Shown piece after piece: positions 1 to 8,787 of a DNA stretch of 64,000 nucleotides (the first letter of the stretch is position 1; each line of letters opens with the position of its first letter). The position numbers and the translations under genes are program-made. Below the pieces are notes generated by a model. The model did no database searches. It was given only the letters and a program-made list of their open reading frames with translations, and was not told the origin of the DNA. Origin of the DNA: JBAZMA01 sp041649995 (lineage in GTDB: Bacteria; Omnitrophota; Gorgyraeia; Velamenicoccales; Velamenicoccaceae); contig JBAZMA010000004.1 of the NCBI GenBank assembly GCA_041649995.1, forward strand, positions 123,162 to 187,161, read 5' to 3'.

Positions 1-657
1 GAAAGAACCTTTCTCGCAAACCAATTGTTTGATATTTTCAACTATCATATCACAAATTTTTTTAAAGGAAATCTCATCTTTAAAAAAATTGCTCATCGTG
101 CCGACTTTCAGATCAAGCCCGCAGGGCCGGATCAATGAAAACGGATCAATATCGACGCTGATATTCAGGGATATTCCGTGGTAAGTGACCCAATTCCTGA
201 CACCGATCCCTATAAATCCCACTTTATACGGACCGACCCAGACGCCGGTCATGCCTTGTCTTCTGTAGGCATTCAATCCGAAGTTCTCTCTCAAGGGCCT
301 GATCACGGATTCCTCAAGCAGCCTTAGAAAAAAATGCAGGTCTTTCTTCAGGCCTTTGAGGTCAAAAACAGGATAAAATACCGCCTGTCCCGGGCCGTGA
401 TAGGTCACATCCCCGCCGCGGTCGGTGAGGCAGAATTCGATCCCTCTTTCCCGGATAGCTTTTTCGGAAACCAGAAGGCTGGATTTTTTGGAAGCGCGGC
501 CGAAGGTGATGACCGGCGGATGCTCGCAGACGATCAACGTATCGCAGGAATTTCCGCAAGTAACTTCCCTGTGGACCTTCCTCTGGACATCCATGGCCCG
601 GGCATATTCAATCAGGCCTAGATTTAACACCGATAAGGGGCGCTCGGGGAATGTCAT
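1..657 (-). CDS. lipB: Octanoyl-[acyl-carrier-protein]:protein N-octanoyltransferase LipB (3' end beyond window)
   Basis: Transfers octanoyl groups from acyl carrier protein to lipoyl domains, the first step of de novo lipoate attachment. Read from the ATG at 657 the frame is open to the window edge for 219 codons, about the full family length (E. coli 213), so only the tail is missing. Visible family motifs are HPPVITFGR, the substrate-binding RGGDVTYHGPGQ, the GIGVRNWVTYHG segment and the catalytic cysteine in SLIRPCG. It starts 34 bp after the lpd stop, so the lipoyl-dependent E3 enzyme and the lipoyl transferase are co-transcribed. Strong family identification; the exact C-terminus cannot be seen. 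Confidence 0.93.
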   Translation of the reverse strand, partial: MTFPERPLSVLNLGLIEYARAMDVQRKVHREVTCGNSCDTLIVCEHPPVITFGRASKKSSLLVSEKAIRERGIEFCLTDRGGDVTYHGPGQAVFYPVFDLKGLKKDLHFFLRLLEESVIRPLRENFGLNAYRRQGMTGVWVGPYKVGFIGIGVRNWVTYHGISLNISVDIDPFSLIRPCGLDLKVGTMSNFFKDEISFKKICDMIVENIKQLVCEKGSF

Positions 658-691
658 GACTTCAAGGGAATTGTAGGCTAAAAAGACGGGT

Positions 692-1954
692 TCAAAAAAC
701 CCGCGCGATCTCGCCGACGATTTCGCTTAAGCTGGGATGGGCAAAAATCGTCTTTTGAAGTTCCGAAATGCGGATCTTATTCCTGATGATGACCGAAAAT
801 AGATTCACGAGCTCTGAAGCCTCAAGCCCGACAATGGTCGCGCCCAGAATAATATTCTTCTTTTTGTCGACGACAACTTTCACGAATCCCTGCGTGTCGC
901 CCAAAACATGGGCCATTCCCACGGAAAGATAATGAATGGTTTTGGCCTGATAATCCGTGCCGAAGGCCCTGGCCTCTTCTTCGCTTAATCCCACGCTGGC
1001 CGCTTCCGGCACGGTAAAGGCGCTGCTGGGAATAGCCCTGTAGTCCCTGTTCTCCGGCCTGCCGAACATATTGCGCACAGCGAGTTCGCCCTCATAGGCG
1101 GCCACGTGAGCCAGCATATAGCCGCCCAGGATGTCTCCTGCCGCGTAAACATTCTTCGTGCCTGTGGCGAGCCTCAGATCCGCCCATACCGATTTCTTTT
1201 CCATTTTGATAAGGCAGGACGGCCCCCGGGAATCCTCAAAACGGCAGCCCCTGCCGATGGCGATCAAAACTTTTTCAAAATTATCCACAGGAAGCTGGTC
1301 TAAGGATGTTTTCAATAAAACCTTGATGCCCTGCTTCTGAAACGCCGGTAAAAGCTTTTTGCCGAGTTCCGGATCCATCGTCGGCAGAAGGCGGTCCTGA
1401 AGCTCAATGATCGTCACATCCGCCCCCAGACGACGGAAAATCGACGCGAACTCGCACCCGATGAAACCCCCTCCGACAATCGCAAGCGTTTGCGGCAAAA
1501 CATCCCATTCGAGAACATCATCGCTGGACACAAACTTTTTGCGGTCAAAGGGAAATTGAGGCAGGTCCTTGGGGGAAGACCCTGTGGCCAGAAGAACATA
1601 TCTGGAAGAAATTTCCCCCCTGCCTTCCGCCAGGACTTTTCCGGGGCCTAAAAGGACGGCGTGGGCCGCCACAAGATCGATCTTGTGGTTTTTCAGCAAA
1701 AACAACAGCCCCTGGGAAAGTCGGCTGATAACTTCTTTTTTTCTTTTCTGAATATCGGGCAAAGCTACGCCCTTTTTGGATTCAGCGACAAAAACTTTGG
1801 CGGGAATGCACCCCCTGTTCAGGCAAGTCCCTCCGACCTCCCTTTCCTCCACCAGGCAAACGGATTTTCCCCGCTTCGCGGCGGCAAGAGCGGCGTTAAA
1901 ACCGGCCCAGCCCGCGCCTATCACACACAGGTCATACGTCATTTTAACGGACAT
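692..1954 (-). CDS. lpd: Dihydrolipoamide dehydrogenase (E3)
   Basis: FAD-dependent disulfide oxidoreductase that reoxidises dihydrolipoamide in 2-oxoacid dehydrogenase or glycine cleavage complexes, reducing NAD+. The 420-residue protein has the N-terminal FAD-binding GxGxxG (13-18), the redox-active disulfide C44/C49 in GGTCLNRGC, a second dinucleotide fold (GGGFIGCEFAS), the ATGSSP and AAGD motifs, and the C-terminal AHPSLSE carrying the catalytic His-Glu pair. It is some 40-50 residues shorter than typical E3 proteins but has all domains. It lies 15 bp after mdh and 34 bp before lipB. No E1 or E2 gene is in the window, so the parent complex is unknown. A second in-frame ATG lies at 1942. 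Confidence 0.92.
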   Translation of the reverse strand: MSVKMTYDLCVIGAGWAGFNAALAAAKRGKSVCLVEEREVGGTCLNRGCIPAKVFVAESKKGVALPDIQKRKKEVISRLSQGLLFLLKNHKIDLVAAHAVLLGPGKVLAEGRGEISSRYVLLATGSSPKDLPQFPFDRKKFVSSDDVLEWDVLPQTLAIVGGGFIGCEFASIFRRLGADVTIIELQDRLLPTMDPELGKKLLPAFQKQGIKVLLKTSLDQLPVDNFEKVLIAIGRGCRFEDSRGPSCLIKMEKKSVWADLRLATGTKNVYAAGDILGGYMLAHVAAYEGELAVRNMFGRPENRDYRAIPSSAFTVPEAASVGLSEEEARAFGTDYQAKTIHYLSVGMAHVLGDTQGFVKVVVDKKKNIILGATIVGLEASELVNLFSVIIRNKIRISELQKTIFAHPSLSEIVGEIARVF

Positions 1955-1969
1955 TGTTTTAAGGACGAT

Positions 1970-2893
1970 TTACAGGTTAAGAAAACGGATGGATTCCTTG
2001 ATCGCCCGCGCGGATTCTTCCAGCGCCTTGAGCTCATCCTGTTCCAGGTCCAGAACCAGGGGCCTCTGGACACCGCCCGCGCCGATGACTGCGGGAAGAC
2101 CGATCGCCACATCCCTCAAGCCGTACTCTCCGTCGAGACACAGGCTGACGGGGATCTCGCTGGCGTTCTCCTGAAGAATGGCTTTGACGATCTCAAAAAT
2201 TGCGGCTGAAGGGGCGAAATAAGCGCTTCCGCTCCCATAAAGGGAAACGATTTCAGCGCCTCTTTTGCGCGTGCGTTCGACAAGCTCGGCGATCTGGCCG
2301 GGTTTGAGCATTTCCGACAAAGGCCTCCCGCGGACAGTGGAAAGCCTGGGAAGAGGAATCATCGTTTCTCCATGGCTGCCGATCACAAGGGCCTCCACCT
2401 GGTGAATTCCGACAAAAAGTTTCTGGGCGATCAAATTGGCGAACCGGGAAGAATCCAGGTTTACACCCATCCCGAAAACCCGCTGACGGGGAAAACCCGT
2501 TTTCTTGAAAGCAAGATACGTCATAACATCCAGGGGATTGCTGACCACGATGACGATGGCCTCCGGCGCGTGCTCGACAATGCCGCGGCAGACGTTCTCC
2601 ATGATCCCGGCATTCTTGACCAGCAGGTCTTCCCTGGTCATGCCCGGTTTTCTTGGCAGCCCCGCTGTCACAACCACGATCTCGGATTCCTTGATGGACG
2701 CCATATCGGACGTCCCCTCGATACGCGAATCCACCCCCAGGGCGTAGCGGCTGTCTTCCAGATCCGACGCCTTTGCCCTGGCGACATTTTCGACCACGTC
2801 CACCAAAACAACTTGGGCGAGACCGCTCTCGGCAATCCGCATCGCCGCTGTCCCGCCCACAAAACCACCGCCGATAATAGAAATCTTTTTCAT
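1970..2893 (-). CDS. mdh: Malate dehydrogenase (LDH-like type)
   Basis: NAD-dependent interconversion of malate and oxaloacetate. The 307-residue protein begins with the Rossmann glycine motif GGGFVGG (8-14), followed by an acidic residue at D32 that favours NAD over NADP. The substrate loop reads PRKPGMTRED with R81 and R87; the arginine at the discriminating position indicates malate rather than lactate dehydrogenase. D147, R150 and the catalytic H174 (GSHGETMIPLPR) are present. It sits between the isocitrate dehydrogenase (14 bp upstream) and lpd (15 bp downstream), consistent with a TCA-type operon. Confidence 0.93.
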   Translation of the reverse strand: MKKISIIGGGFVGGTAAMRIAESGLAQVVLVDVVENVARAKASDLEDSRYALGVDSRIEGTSDMASIKESEIVVVTAGLPRKPGMTREDLLVKNAGIMENVCRGIVEHAPEAIVIVVSNPLDVMTYLAFKKTGFPRQRVFGMGVNLDSSRFANLIAQKLFVGIHQVEALVIGSHGETMIPLPRLSTVRGRPLSEMLKPGQIAELVERTRKRGAEIVSLYGSGSAYFAPSAAIFEIVKAILQENASEIPVSLCLDGEYGLRDVAIGLPAVIGAGGVQRPLVLDLEQDELKALEESARAIKESIRFLNL

Positions 2894-2907
2894 CCAAGCA
2901 CCACTCT

Positions 2908-4002
2908 TTACCTGCCCGCCCTTACCTTTTCGATGATCGCGTCCGCCATCGCGCTTGTGGAAACGGCGGAAGGGTCATTTCTGTCTTTTTTCAGGTCATA
3001 GGTGACGCTCCGGCCTTCGCGAATGACGTCCTTGACCGCGTTCTCAAGCAAGAGCGCGGCCTTTGCCTCTCCCAGATACTTGAGCATCATGACACCGGAG
3101 AGGATGGTCGCGGTGGGGTTAACCTTATTTTGACCCGTATATTTGGGCGCTGAACCATGGACAGGCTCAAATAAGGCCACGCCATCGCCAAGATTGGCGC
3201 CCGGAGCCACCCCCAAACCGCCGATAAGCCCCGCGCACAAATCAGAGATAATATCGCCGTAGAGGTTCGGCAGGACCAGCACATCGAAATTTTGCGGCTT
3301 GGTCACAAGCTGCATGCTCAAATTATCGACAATAGCGTCGTTGAATTCCACTTTACCCGCGTATTCCTGGGCCACTTCCCTGGCCACAGCCAGAAAAAGT
3401 CCGTCGGTGTGCTTCATGATATTGGCCTTGTGCACGGCCGTGACTTTTTTGCGGCCGTTTTTCACCGCGTATTCAAAAGCGAAGCGGACGATACGCCGCG
3501 TGGCGAAATCGGAAATCGGTTTAATGGAAATGCCGGAATCCGGACGGATCTTTTTGGGGCTCAGGGCATTAATGGTTTCAATGACCTTGGCCGCGTCCTT
3601 GGAGCCCTGTTGAAATTCAATGCCCATATAAAGGTCTTCGCTGTTTTCACGAACAATCACAAGGTCGATGTCCTTATACCGCGAAAAAACCCCCTCCATG
3701 CTCTGGGCCGGCCTCAGGCAGATATAAAGGTCCAGGGCGTGACGCAGCTGGACGTTAACGGAACGAAAACCCGTCCCGACAGGAGTCACGATAGGCCCCT
3801 TAATGGCAATCTTGTTTTTCTTGACGGACGCGATGACGTTATCCGGCAGGGGCGTGCCGTATTTTTTGATGGCTTCTTCCCCGGCCATGAATTCTTCCCA
3901 GGCGATATCCACGCCTGTGGCGTCAATGCAGCGCCTTGCCGCGAGGCTCACCTCTGGGCCGATGCCATCCCCGGGAATCAAAGTCACCGTATATTTTGCC
4001 AT
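2908..4002 (-). CDS. icd: Isocitrate dehydrogenase, NAD-type (isocitrate/isopropylmalate dehydrogenase family)
   Basis: Beta-decarboxylating dehydrogenase of 364 residues. The segment with S81, N83 and R87 followed by DLYICLRP (R97) is the isocitrate-binding arrangement, and RENSEDLYMGIE (Y125) is the isocitrate rather than isopropylmalate signature; VHKANIMK supplies the catalytic lysine. The C-terminal LFEPVHGSAP loop fits NAD-type enzymes. The ATG at 4002 is preferred because it has an AGAAAGAGA stretch just upstream and leaves an 11-bp gap after leuD; a start 27 bp upstream would overlap leuD. Homoisocitrate dehydrogenase is a less likely alternative. With the LeuC/LeuD-like pair upstream and mdh downstream it forms a citrate-to-2-oxoglutarate style cluster. 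Confidence 0.87.
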   Translation of the reverse strand: MAKYTVTLIPGDGIGPEVSLAARRCIDATGVDIAWEEFMAGEEAIKKYGTPLPDNVIASVKKNKIAIKGPIVTPVGTGFRSVNVQLRHALDLYICLRPAQSMEGVFSRYKDIDLVIVRENSEDLYMGIEFQQGSKDAAKVIETINALSPKKIRPDSGISIKPISDFATRRIVRFAFEYAVKNGRKKVTAVHKANIMKHTDGLFLAVAREVAQEYAGKVEFNDAIVDNLSMQLVTKPQNFDVLVLPNLYGDIISDLCAGLIGGLGVAPGANLGDGVALFEPVHGSAPKYTGQNKVNPTATILSGVMMLKYLGEAKAALLLENAVKDVIREGRSVTYDLKKDRNDPSAVSTSAMADAIIEKVRAGR

Positions 4003-4013
4003 GGAGTCTCTTT

Positions 4014-4514
4014 CTAGAGCTTGATACAACCGTGTTTCTTGAAGTGCTCAACGAGGCCGCCGTCGGCCAAAAGCTGGCACATGACCGGCGGGAGAGGATT
4101 GATCTTGCCGCGGGTATTTTTTGACAGGTTGCGCAACGCGCCGCTTTCCAGTTCAATCTCAAGCTGGTCGTTTTCGCTGATAGAGTCCGTATCCGCTTCG
4201 ATCAAAGGAAGGCCGATATTGATCGCGTTGCGGTAAAAGATGCGCGCGAAACTTTTGGCCACGACGCCTATGATGCCGGCTTCCTTGATGACCAGAGGCG
4301 CCTGCTCGCGCGAGGAACCCATGCCAAAGTTCTTGCCTGCGACCAAAAAAGAAGCGCCGGGCTTGAGGCGGGAATAGAATGTCGGGTCGATATCTTCCAT
4401 GATATGCTTGGCCAATTCCTTCATATCGCTGATGGCGAATTTATACCGCCCGGAAATAATATAATCCGTGTTGATATCATCGCCGATTTTATAGGAAAAC
4501 CCTTTAAGAATCAT
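4014..4514 (-). CDS. leuD: Aconitase-family hydro-lyase small subunit (LeuD-like)
   Basis: Swivelling domain of a two-subunit aconitase-family dehydratase; 166 residues, the short form seen in archaeal-type LeuD/HacB proteins. Motifs are DDINTDYIISGRY near the N-terminus (the substrate-specificity loop follows it, residues 22-30) and GMGSSREQAP (65-73), whose Ser-Arg binds substrate carboxylate. Its large subunit partner is encoded at 5662-6921, but a pilT gene lies between them. By family it could act on isopropylmalate, homocitrate or citrate; the neighbouring isocitrate dehydrogenase favours a citrate/isocitrate role, which is inference. Confidence 0.85.
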   Translation of the reverse strand: MILKGFSYKIGDDINTDYIISGRYKFAISDMKELAKHIMEDIDPTFYSRLKPGASFLVAGKNFGMGSSREQAPLVIKEAGIIGVVAKSFARIFYRNAINIGLPLIEADTDSISENDQLEIELESGALRNLSKNTRGKINPLPPVMCQLLADGGLVEHFKKHGCIKL

Positions 4515-4543
4515 AGATCCGCGCTCATTCCTTTTTAAAGTTT

Positions 4544-5590
4544 TTAGAGATTCTTGAATTCATCCACGTGCTTGGCCTTGGCCAGCGCCGTTTCATACGT
4601 GATAACGCCTTCCTTGTAGAGTTCCTTCAAAGACTTATCCATGGTCCTCATTCCATATTGATGGCCCGTCTGGATCAAGGTGGGGATCTGCTCGATTTCC
4701 TGCTCGCGGACGAGGTTTCGGATCGCGGGTGTCCCGATCATGATTTCCGTGGAAACAACGCGCCCGATGCCGCTTGCCCGCGGCAGCAACAGTTGAGACA
4801 CAACTCCCTGCAGACAGTCGGCCAGCTGCAATTTGACCTGCTGCTGCTGATGGGGCGGGAACACGTCAATAATACGCTCGACTGTTTGAGGAGCGTCCGG
4901 CGTGTGAAGCGTGGCAAGGACCAAGTGCCCTGTTTCCGCGGCCGTTAAGGCCGTTGAAATGGTCTCCAGGTCTCTCATCTCACCGACAAAGATAATATCA
5001 GGGTCCTGCCGCAGGGCGTGCCGGAGGGCTTCGGCGAAAGATTTCGTATCCGAAAAGACCTCTCTCTGCTTGATGACGCTGCGTTTATTCAAATGCAAAA
5101 ACTCGATCGGGTCCTCAATGGAGATGATCATCTCCTGGCGCTCGCTGTTGATCAGATCGATCATCGCCGCCATGGTTGTCGTTTTGCCAACGCCTGTGGG
5201 ACCGGTGACCAGCACCAGGCCGTTAGGCTTGCGCGCGAGTTCCGCGACGACCGCCGGCAGGCCGAGATCCTGCAATCGCGGGATTTCCAGAGGAATACGG
5301 CGGAAAGCCGCTTCGACAGAGCCCCTCTGAACGTGGATATTGACCCTGAAACGGTCCATGCCTTCCATAGCCACGGACAAATCCAGTTCCCAATTTTTTT
5401 CGAAGATCTCCTTTTGCTCATTCGTCAGGATGGTATAGATCATCTTCTTCGTATCATCCCGGCTAAGCTTGGCGAGGTCCGTCAAGGTCAGGCGGCCGTC
5501 AATCCTTAAAATCGGCGGTGAATTCTCCGTCAAATGAAGGTCGGAGGCTTTCTTTTCGATTGTCAGCATCAAGAGATCTTTGAGTTCCAT
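4544..5590 (-). CDS. pilT: Type IV pilus retraction ATPase PilT
   Basis: Hexameric cytoplasmic motor that depolymerises type IV pili (twitching motility, DNA uptake). The 348-residue protein has an N-terminal PAS-like part (ASDLHLTENSPP), Walker A GPTGVGKTT (130-138), the Asp/His boxes (EDPIEF, ATLHT), Walker B in DPDIIFVGEMRD, and the PilT-specific AIRNLVRE motif that separates it from PilB. It has an AAGGTG ribosome-binding site 5 nt before the ATG. It is placed between the two hydro-lyase subunits and no other pilus gene is visible, so its position gives no functional information. Confidence 0.93.
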   Translation of the reverse strand: MELKDLLMLTIEKKASDLHLTENSPPILRIDGRLTLTDLAKLSRDDTKKMIYTILTNEQKEIFEKNWELDLSVAMEGMDRFRVNIHVQRGSVEAAFRRIPLEIPRLQDLGLPAVVAELARKPNGLVLVTGPTGVGKTTTMAAMIDLINSERQEMIISIEDPIEFLHLNKRSVIKQREVFSDTKSFAEALRHALRQDPDIIFVGEMRDLETISTALTAAETGHLVLATLHTPDAPQTVERIIDVFPPHQQQQVKLQLADCLQGVVSQLLLPRASGIGRVVSTEIMIGTPAIRNLVREQEIEQIPTLIQTGHQYGMRTMDKSLKELYKEGVITYETALAKAKHVDEFKNL

Positions 5591-5661
5591 TGAACACCTT
5601 CATGTTATATTACGGTGAAATTCCGGGAAAACTGCCAGACAACAACCTCCTGACGTTCTCT

Positions 5662-6921
5662 TTATTTTCCGTATTTCCTCGGATCAGTCAGACAGCCTTC
5701 GATTGCGGACGCCGCAACCGTCGCGGGCGACGCCAGATAAATAAAGGATTCCGGATTTCCCATGCGGCCCTTAAAATTCCTGTTCGCGGTGGAAACAACC
5801 ACTTCTCCGACCGAAGGAACCCCGTTATGTGTTCCCACGCAAGGCCCGCAGCCCGGCGTCACCACACTGGCCCCCGCTTCAATCAAAACATTCAAAATGC
5901 CTTTCTTGATGGCAGCCAGATAAATATCGCGTGAAGCCGGGGCCACAATAAAACGCACATCCTTATGAACCTTTTTGCCCTTGAGGATCCCGGCCGCGAT
6001 CTCCAAATCTTCCAGGCGGCCGTTCGTACAGGTCCCCAGCACCGCCTCATCGATATGCTTGCCCTGGACATCTTCAATACGGGCGTTGTGATCGACCGTA
6101 TGCGGCTTGGCCACCTGGGGCCCTATCCTGGAAGCGTCGTATTCCTTAACAAGGGTATAGGCGGCGTCTTTGTCGGCGTATTGCGGAACCGGTTTTCTCA
6201 TTGTATTACGCCCCGCAACCCAGGCAAAGGTTTTTTTATCGGCCGGAATGACGCAAAACTTCGCGCCCATCTCGACCCCCATATTGCAGATCGTAAAACG
6301 GGCATCCATGCTCAAATTCTCGATACAGGAGCCGTAAAATTCCACGGACTGATACGTCGCGCCATCGGCTTTCAGATCTCCGATGACATGGAGAATGAGA
6401 TCTTTGGAATAAACCCCTTTCGGCAGCCTGCCGTTCACGATGATCTTTATGGATTGCGGGACCTTAAACCAGTTCTGTCCGCACGCCAGGCTGATGGCCA
6501 AATCCGTCGAACCGACGCCCGTGGAAAGAGCGCCCAGCGCGCCGTAGGTGCATGTATGAGAGTCAGCGCCCAGCACCAGGTCCCCGGGAAGCACGTGGCC
6601 CTGCTCAGGGATAACCTGATGACACACCCCGCAGCCGATGTCGTAGAGTTTTAGCCCTTTTTCCCGGGAAAAATCCCTCAATTTTTTATGAACAGCGGAC
6701 ACGCCCATATTCGGCGAAGGAGCGCTGTGGTCGATCACGATGGCAAACTTATTGTTGTCAAAGGCCTTTTCGATCCCCAGGGCCCTGAAGCGATCGACAA
6801 TGATCCCGCTTGTGCCATCCTGGCCGAAACAAAAGTCGATTTTGCATATCGCAAAATCTCCGGCCTTCAGGTCCCGGCCTGCATGAATACTTAAGATCTT
6901 TTCCGCTATTGTTTTTCCCAT
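5662..6921 (-). CDS. leuC: Aconitase-family hydro-lyase large subunit (LeuC-like)
   Basis: Catalytic [4Fe-4S] subunit of an isopropylmalate/homoaconitate/aconitate hydratase; 419 residues, the archaeal-like LeuC subfamily. Cluster ligands are C298 (GTCTNGR), C358 and C361 (PGCGPC). GADSHTCTYGALGA and the DHSAPSPN segment are further family motifs. It starts 4 bp after the aminotransferase stop and is followed by pilT rather than directly by leuD. No leuA or leuB is present here and the downstream dehydrogenase is isocitrate-type, so an aconitase-like function is plausible but unproven. Confidence 0.87.
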   Translation of the reverse strand: MGKTIAEKILSIHAGRDLKAGDFAICKIDFCFGQDGTSGIIVDRFRALGIEKAFDNNKFAIVIDHSAPSPNMGVSAVHKKLRDFSREKGLKLYDIGCGVCHQVIPEQGHVLPGDLVLGADSHTCTYGALGALSTGVGSTDLAISLACGQNWFKVPQSIKIIVNGRLPKGVYSKDLILHVIGDLKADGATYQSVEFYGSCIENLSMDARFTICNMGVEMGAKFCVIPADKKTFAWVAGRNTMRKPVPQYADKDAAYTLVKEYDASRIGPQVAKPHTVDHNARIEDVQGKHIDEAVLGTCTNGRLEDLEIAAGILKGKKVHKDVRFIVAPASRDIYLAAIKKGILNVLIEAGASVVTPGCGPCVGTHNGVPSVGEVVVSTANRNFKGRMGNPESFIYLASPATVAASAIEGCLTDPRKYGK

Positions 6922-6925
6922 AACG

Positions 6926-8095
6926 TTAACTGATATTTTTAAGCCACTCTTCTATGCGGTCCAGCCCTGTCTTGATCTTCTCCATGCTTGTGGCAAAACT
7001 GATCCGCACGTAATCGCTGCAACCGAAAGGTTCTCCGGGAATAAGCGCCACGTATTTTTCTTCCAGCAGTTTTTTGGCGAACGCGAAAGAATCAAGCCCT
7101 GTCTTTTTGATATTGATAAACACGTAAAAAGCGCCTTCCGGCCTTTTGTAACTCAAATAATCGGACATCTTGTCCAGACGCCCGGTGATATAATCGCGCC
7201 TTTCCTGAAATGTTTTGCGGATTCCGCTGAAAAATCCCGCGTCCAGGCGAAAAGCCTCCAGGGCCGCCTTCTGGACAAAAGACGTCGGGTTAGACGTGGA
7301 ATGGTCCTGGATATTGGAAACAGCCTGGGCAATCGGGGGCTCGGCGGCCAAATACCCCAGCCTCCAGCCCGTCATCGAAAACGATTTAGAAAACCCGTTG
7401 ACGGTGACGGTCAGCTTTTTCATCTCATCCGACAAAGAGGCGATGGAAACCTGCTCGATGTTATCAAAGATGATTTTCTCATAGATCTCATCACTGATAC
7501 AAATAATATGATTCCTGACGCAGAAATCAGCGATTGCTTCCAATTCGCGTTTGCGGTAAACCACGCCGCAGGGATTGGATGGACTGTTTAAAACAAGGAT
7601 TTTTGTTCTCTTGGTCAGATAGGACGAAAGCTTGGCGGGGTTAATTTTGAAGTCTTCCTCGAGCGCCGTCTGGACAAAAACAGGACTGCCTCCGGACAAC
7701 TTGACCATTTCAGGATAACTCACCCAATAAGGGGTCGGGATCAGGACTTCGTCCCCTTCATCCACCAGGGCCTGAAAAACATTATAAAGGGAATGCTTGG
7801 CGCCGCAGGAAACAACAATGGAACCCGCGGAATAATCCAAAGAGTTTTCATCTTTGAGTTTCCGGGCAATGGCTTCTTTGAGTTCGGGAATCCCCGAGGT
7901 GGGAGTGTATTTGGTGAATCCGGACTGGATAGAACTGATCGCGGCGGTCTTTATGGAATCAGGGGTGTCAAAATCAGGCTCTCCCGCGCCGAAGGCAATG
8001 ACATCTTTACCTTCCCTGGCCATACGCTTGGCCGCGGCAGTGATTTGAAGCGTGGCAGAAGGACTGACCTCTTGAGCTCTTCGGGATAAAGACAT
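6926..8095 (-). CDS. aspC: Class I pyridoxal-phosphate aminotransferase (aspartate aminotransferase, subgroup Ib)
   Basis: Transfers amino groups between aspartate/glutamate and oxaloacetate/2-oxoglutarate. The 389-residue protein has GAGEPDFDTP, the KYTPTSGIPELKEAI segment, NSPSNPCG, the cofactor-contacting SDEIYE and the Schiff-base lysine K237 in GFSKSFSMTGWRLGY. The ATG at 8095 is chosen because AGGGG/GGAGG lies about 9-12 nt upstream; a TTG three codons earlier would abut that site. It links the ribosomal block to the TCA-like cluster, sharing oxaloacetate and 2-oxoglutarate as substrates with mdh and icd. Specificity for aspartate is a family inference. Confidence 0.87.
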   Translation of the reverse strand: MSLSRRAQEVSPSATLQITAAAKRMAREGKDVIAFGAGEPDFDTPDSIKTAAISSIQSGFTKYTPTSGIPELKEAIARKLKDENSLDYSAGSIVVSCGAKHSLYNVFQALVDEGDEVLIPTPYWVSYPEMVKLSGGSPVFVQTALEEDFKINPAKLSSYLTKRTKILVLNSPSNPCGVVYRKRELEAIADFCVRNHIICISDEIYEKIIFDNIEQVSIASLSDEMKKLTVTVNGFSKSFSMTGWRLGYLAAEPPIAQAVSNIQDHSTSNPTSFVQKAALEAFRLDAGFFSGIRKTFQERRDYITGRLDKMSDYLSYKRPEGAFYVFINIKKTGLDSFAFAKKLLEEKYVALIPGEPFGCSDYVRISFATSMEKIKTGLDRIEEWLKNIS

Positions 8096-8175
8096 ATGGC
8101 CCAACCCCTCCGCAGCCTCCTTGACAAGTTCCGGCCGCCCCGGGGGTCATTGTTGAAAAGACAAAGATGTGTGAC

Positions 8176-8727
8176 TTAGAGTGAATCTCTCTTGGATGAC
8201 TTAAAGATCTTTCTAAATCCGCCCATCGGCTTTTTGGCCGGCTTCTTGCTTTCTTTCTTGTGAGCCTCTTTTTCGCCAGCGGGCTCCGCTTGCACCTTGG
8301 GCGCCTTCTCGGGCTTTTCCTGCGCGGCCTTCTTTTCCACAACAGGCCTGGCGGGCTTGACGACATCTTTCATCACCGTAAATTCCAACAAGACCAGTTC
8401 GGCGTTATCTCCCCTGCGCCTCTTGTAAGGAATAATGCGCGTGTAACCGCCCTTGCGGTCCCGGAACATGGGCGCAATGTCGGAAAACAGCTTCTGGACC
8501 AGGGCGTGATCGCAGAGATAACGGTAAGCCATGCGCCTGGCCGAAAGAGAATCCGACTGCTTTCCCCATGTCACAAGGCGCTCCACCAATCCTCGAGCCA
8601 ATTTCGCTTTCAACTTGGTTGTCACGATCCTTTGATGCTTGACAACCGCCTGAGCAAGAGATTTAAGCGTCGCTTTATAATACGAACTGAAACGCGAGAG
8701 ATTCTGTGTCTTGATCCGATGTCTCAT
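8176..8727 (-). CDS. rplQ: 50S ribosomal protein bL17 with long charged C-terminal tail
   Basis: Large-subunit protein near the peptide exit tunnel and the last gene of the alpha cluster. The first ~120 residues match bL17 (MRHR start, RFSSYYKATLKSLAQAVV, RKGGYTRI, AELVLLEF). Residues ~125-183 form a Lys/Glu/Ala/Pro-rich extension that is presumably disordered, giving 183 residues against about 120-130 in common homologues. Similar low-complexity tails occur on uS13, uL22 and uS12 in this window. Confidence 0.95.
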   Translation of the reverse strand: MRHRIKTQNLSRFSSYYKATLKSLAQAVVKHQRIVTTKLKAKLARGLVERLVTWGKQSDSLSARRMAYRYLCDHALVQKLFSDIAPMFRDRKGGYTRIIPYKRRRGDNAELVLLEFTVMKDVVKPARPVVEKKAAQEKPEKAPKVQAEPAGEKEAHKKESKKPAKKPMGGFRKIFKSSKRDSL

Positions 8728-8787
8728 TTGACTCCGCCTGATTACTCCGATTTTTCAAAAATTGATTTCACCGATTGTAATCGTTTT

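Noticed and set aside
4003..4029. Longer N-terminus for isocitrate dehydrogenase (start at 4029).
   Set aside because: It would overlap leuD and add nine residues not typical of the family; MAKYTVTLIPGDGIG at 4002 has a better ribosome-binding site.
2908..4514. Leucine biosynthesis (leuD-leuB) reading of the small subunit and dehydrogenase.
   Set aside because: The dehydrogenase carries isocitrate-type RENSEDLYMGIE and the S-x-N-x3-R substrate site, not the isopropylmalate signature, and leuA is absent.
5591..5661. Promoter for pilT in the leuC-pilT gap.
   Set aside because: A TAATAT is present but no acceptable -35 at the right spacing.
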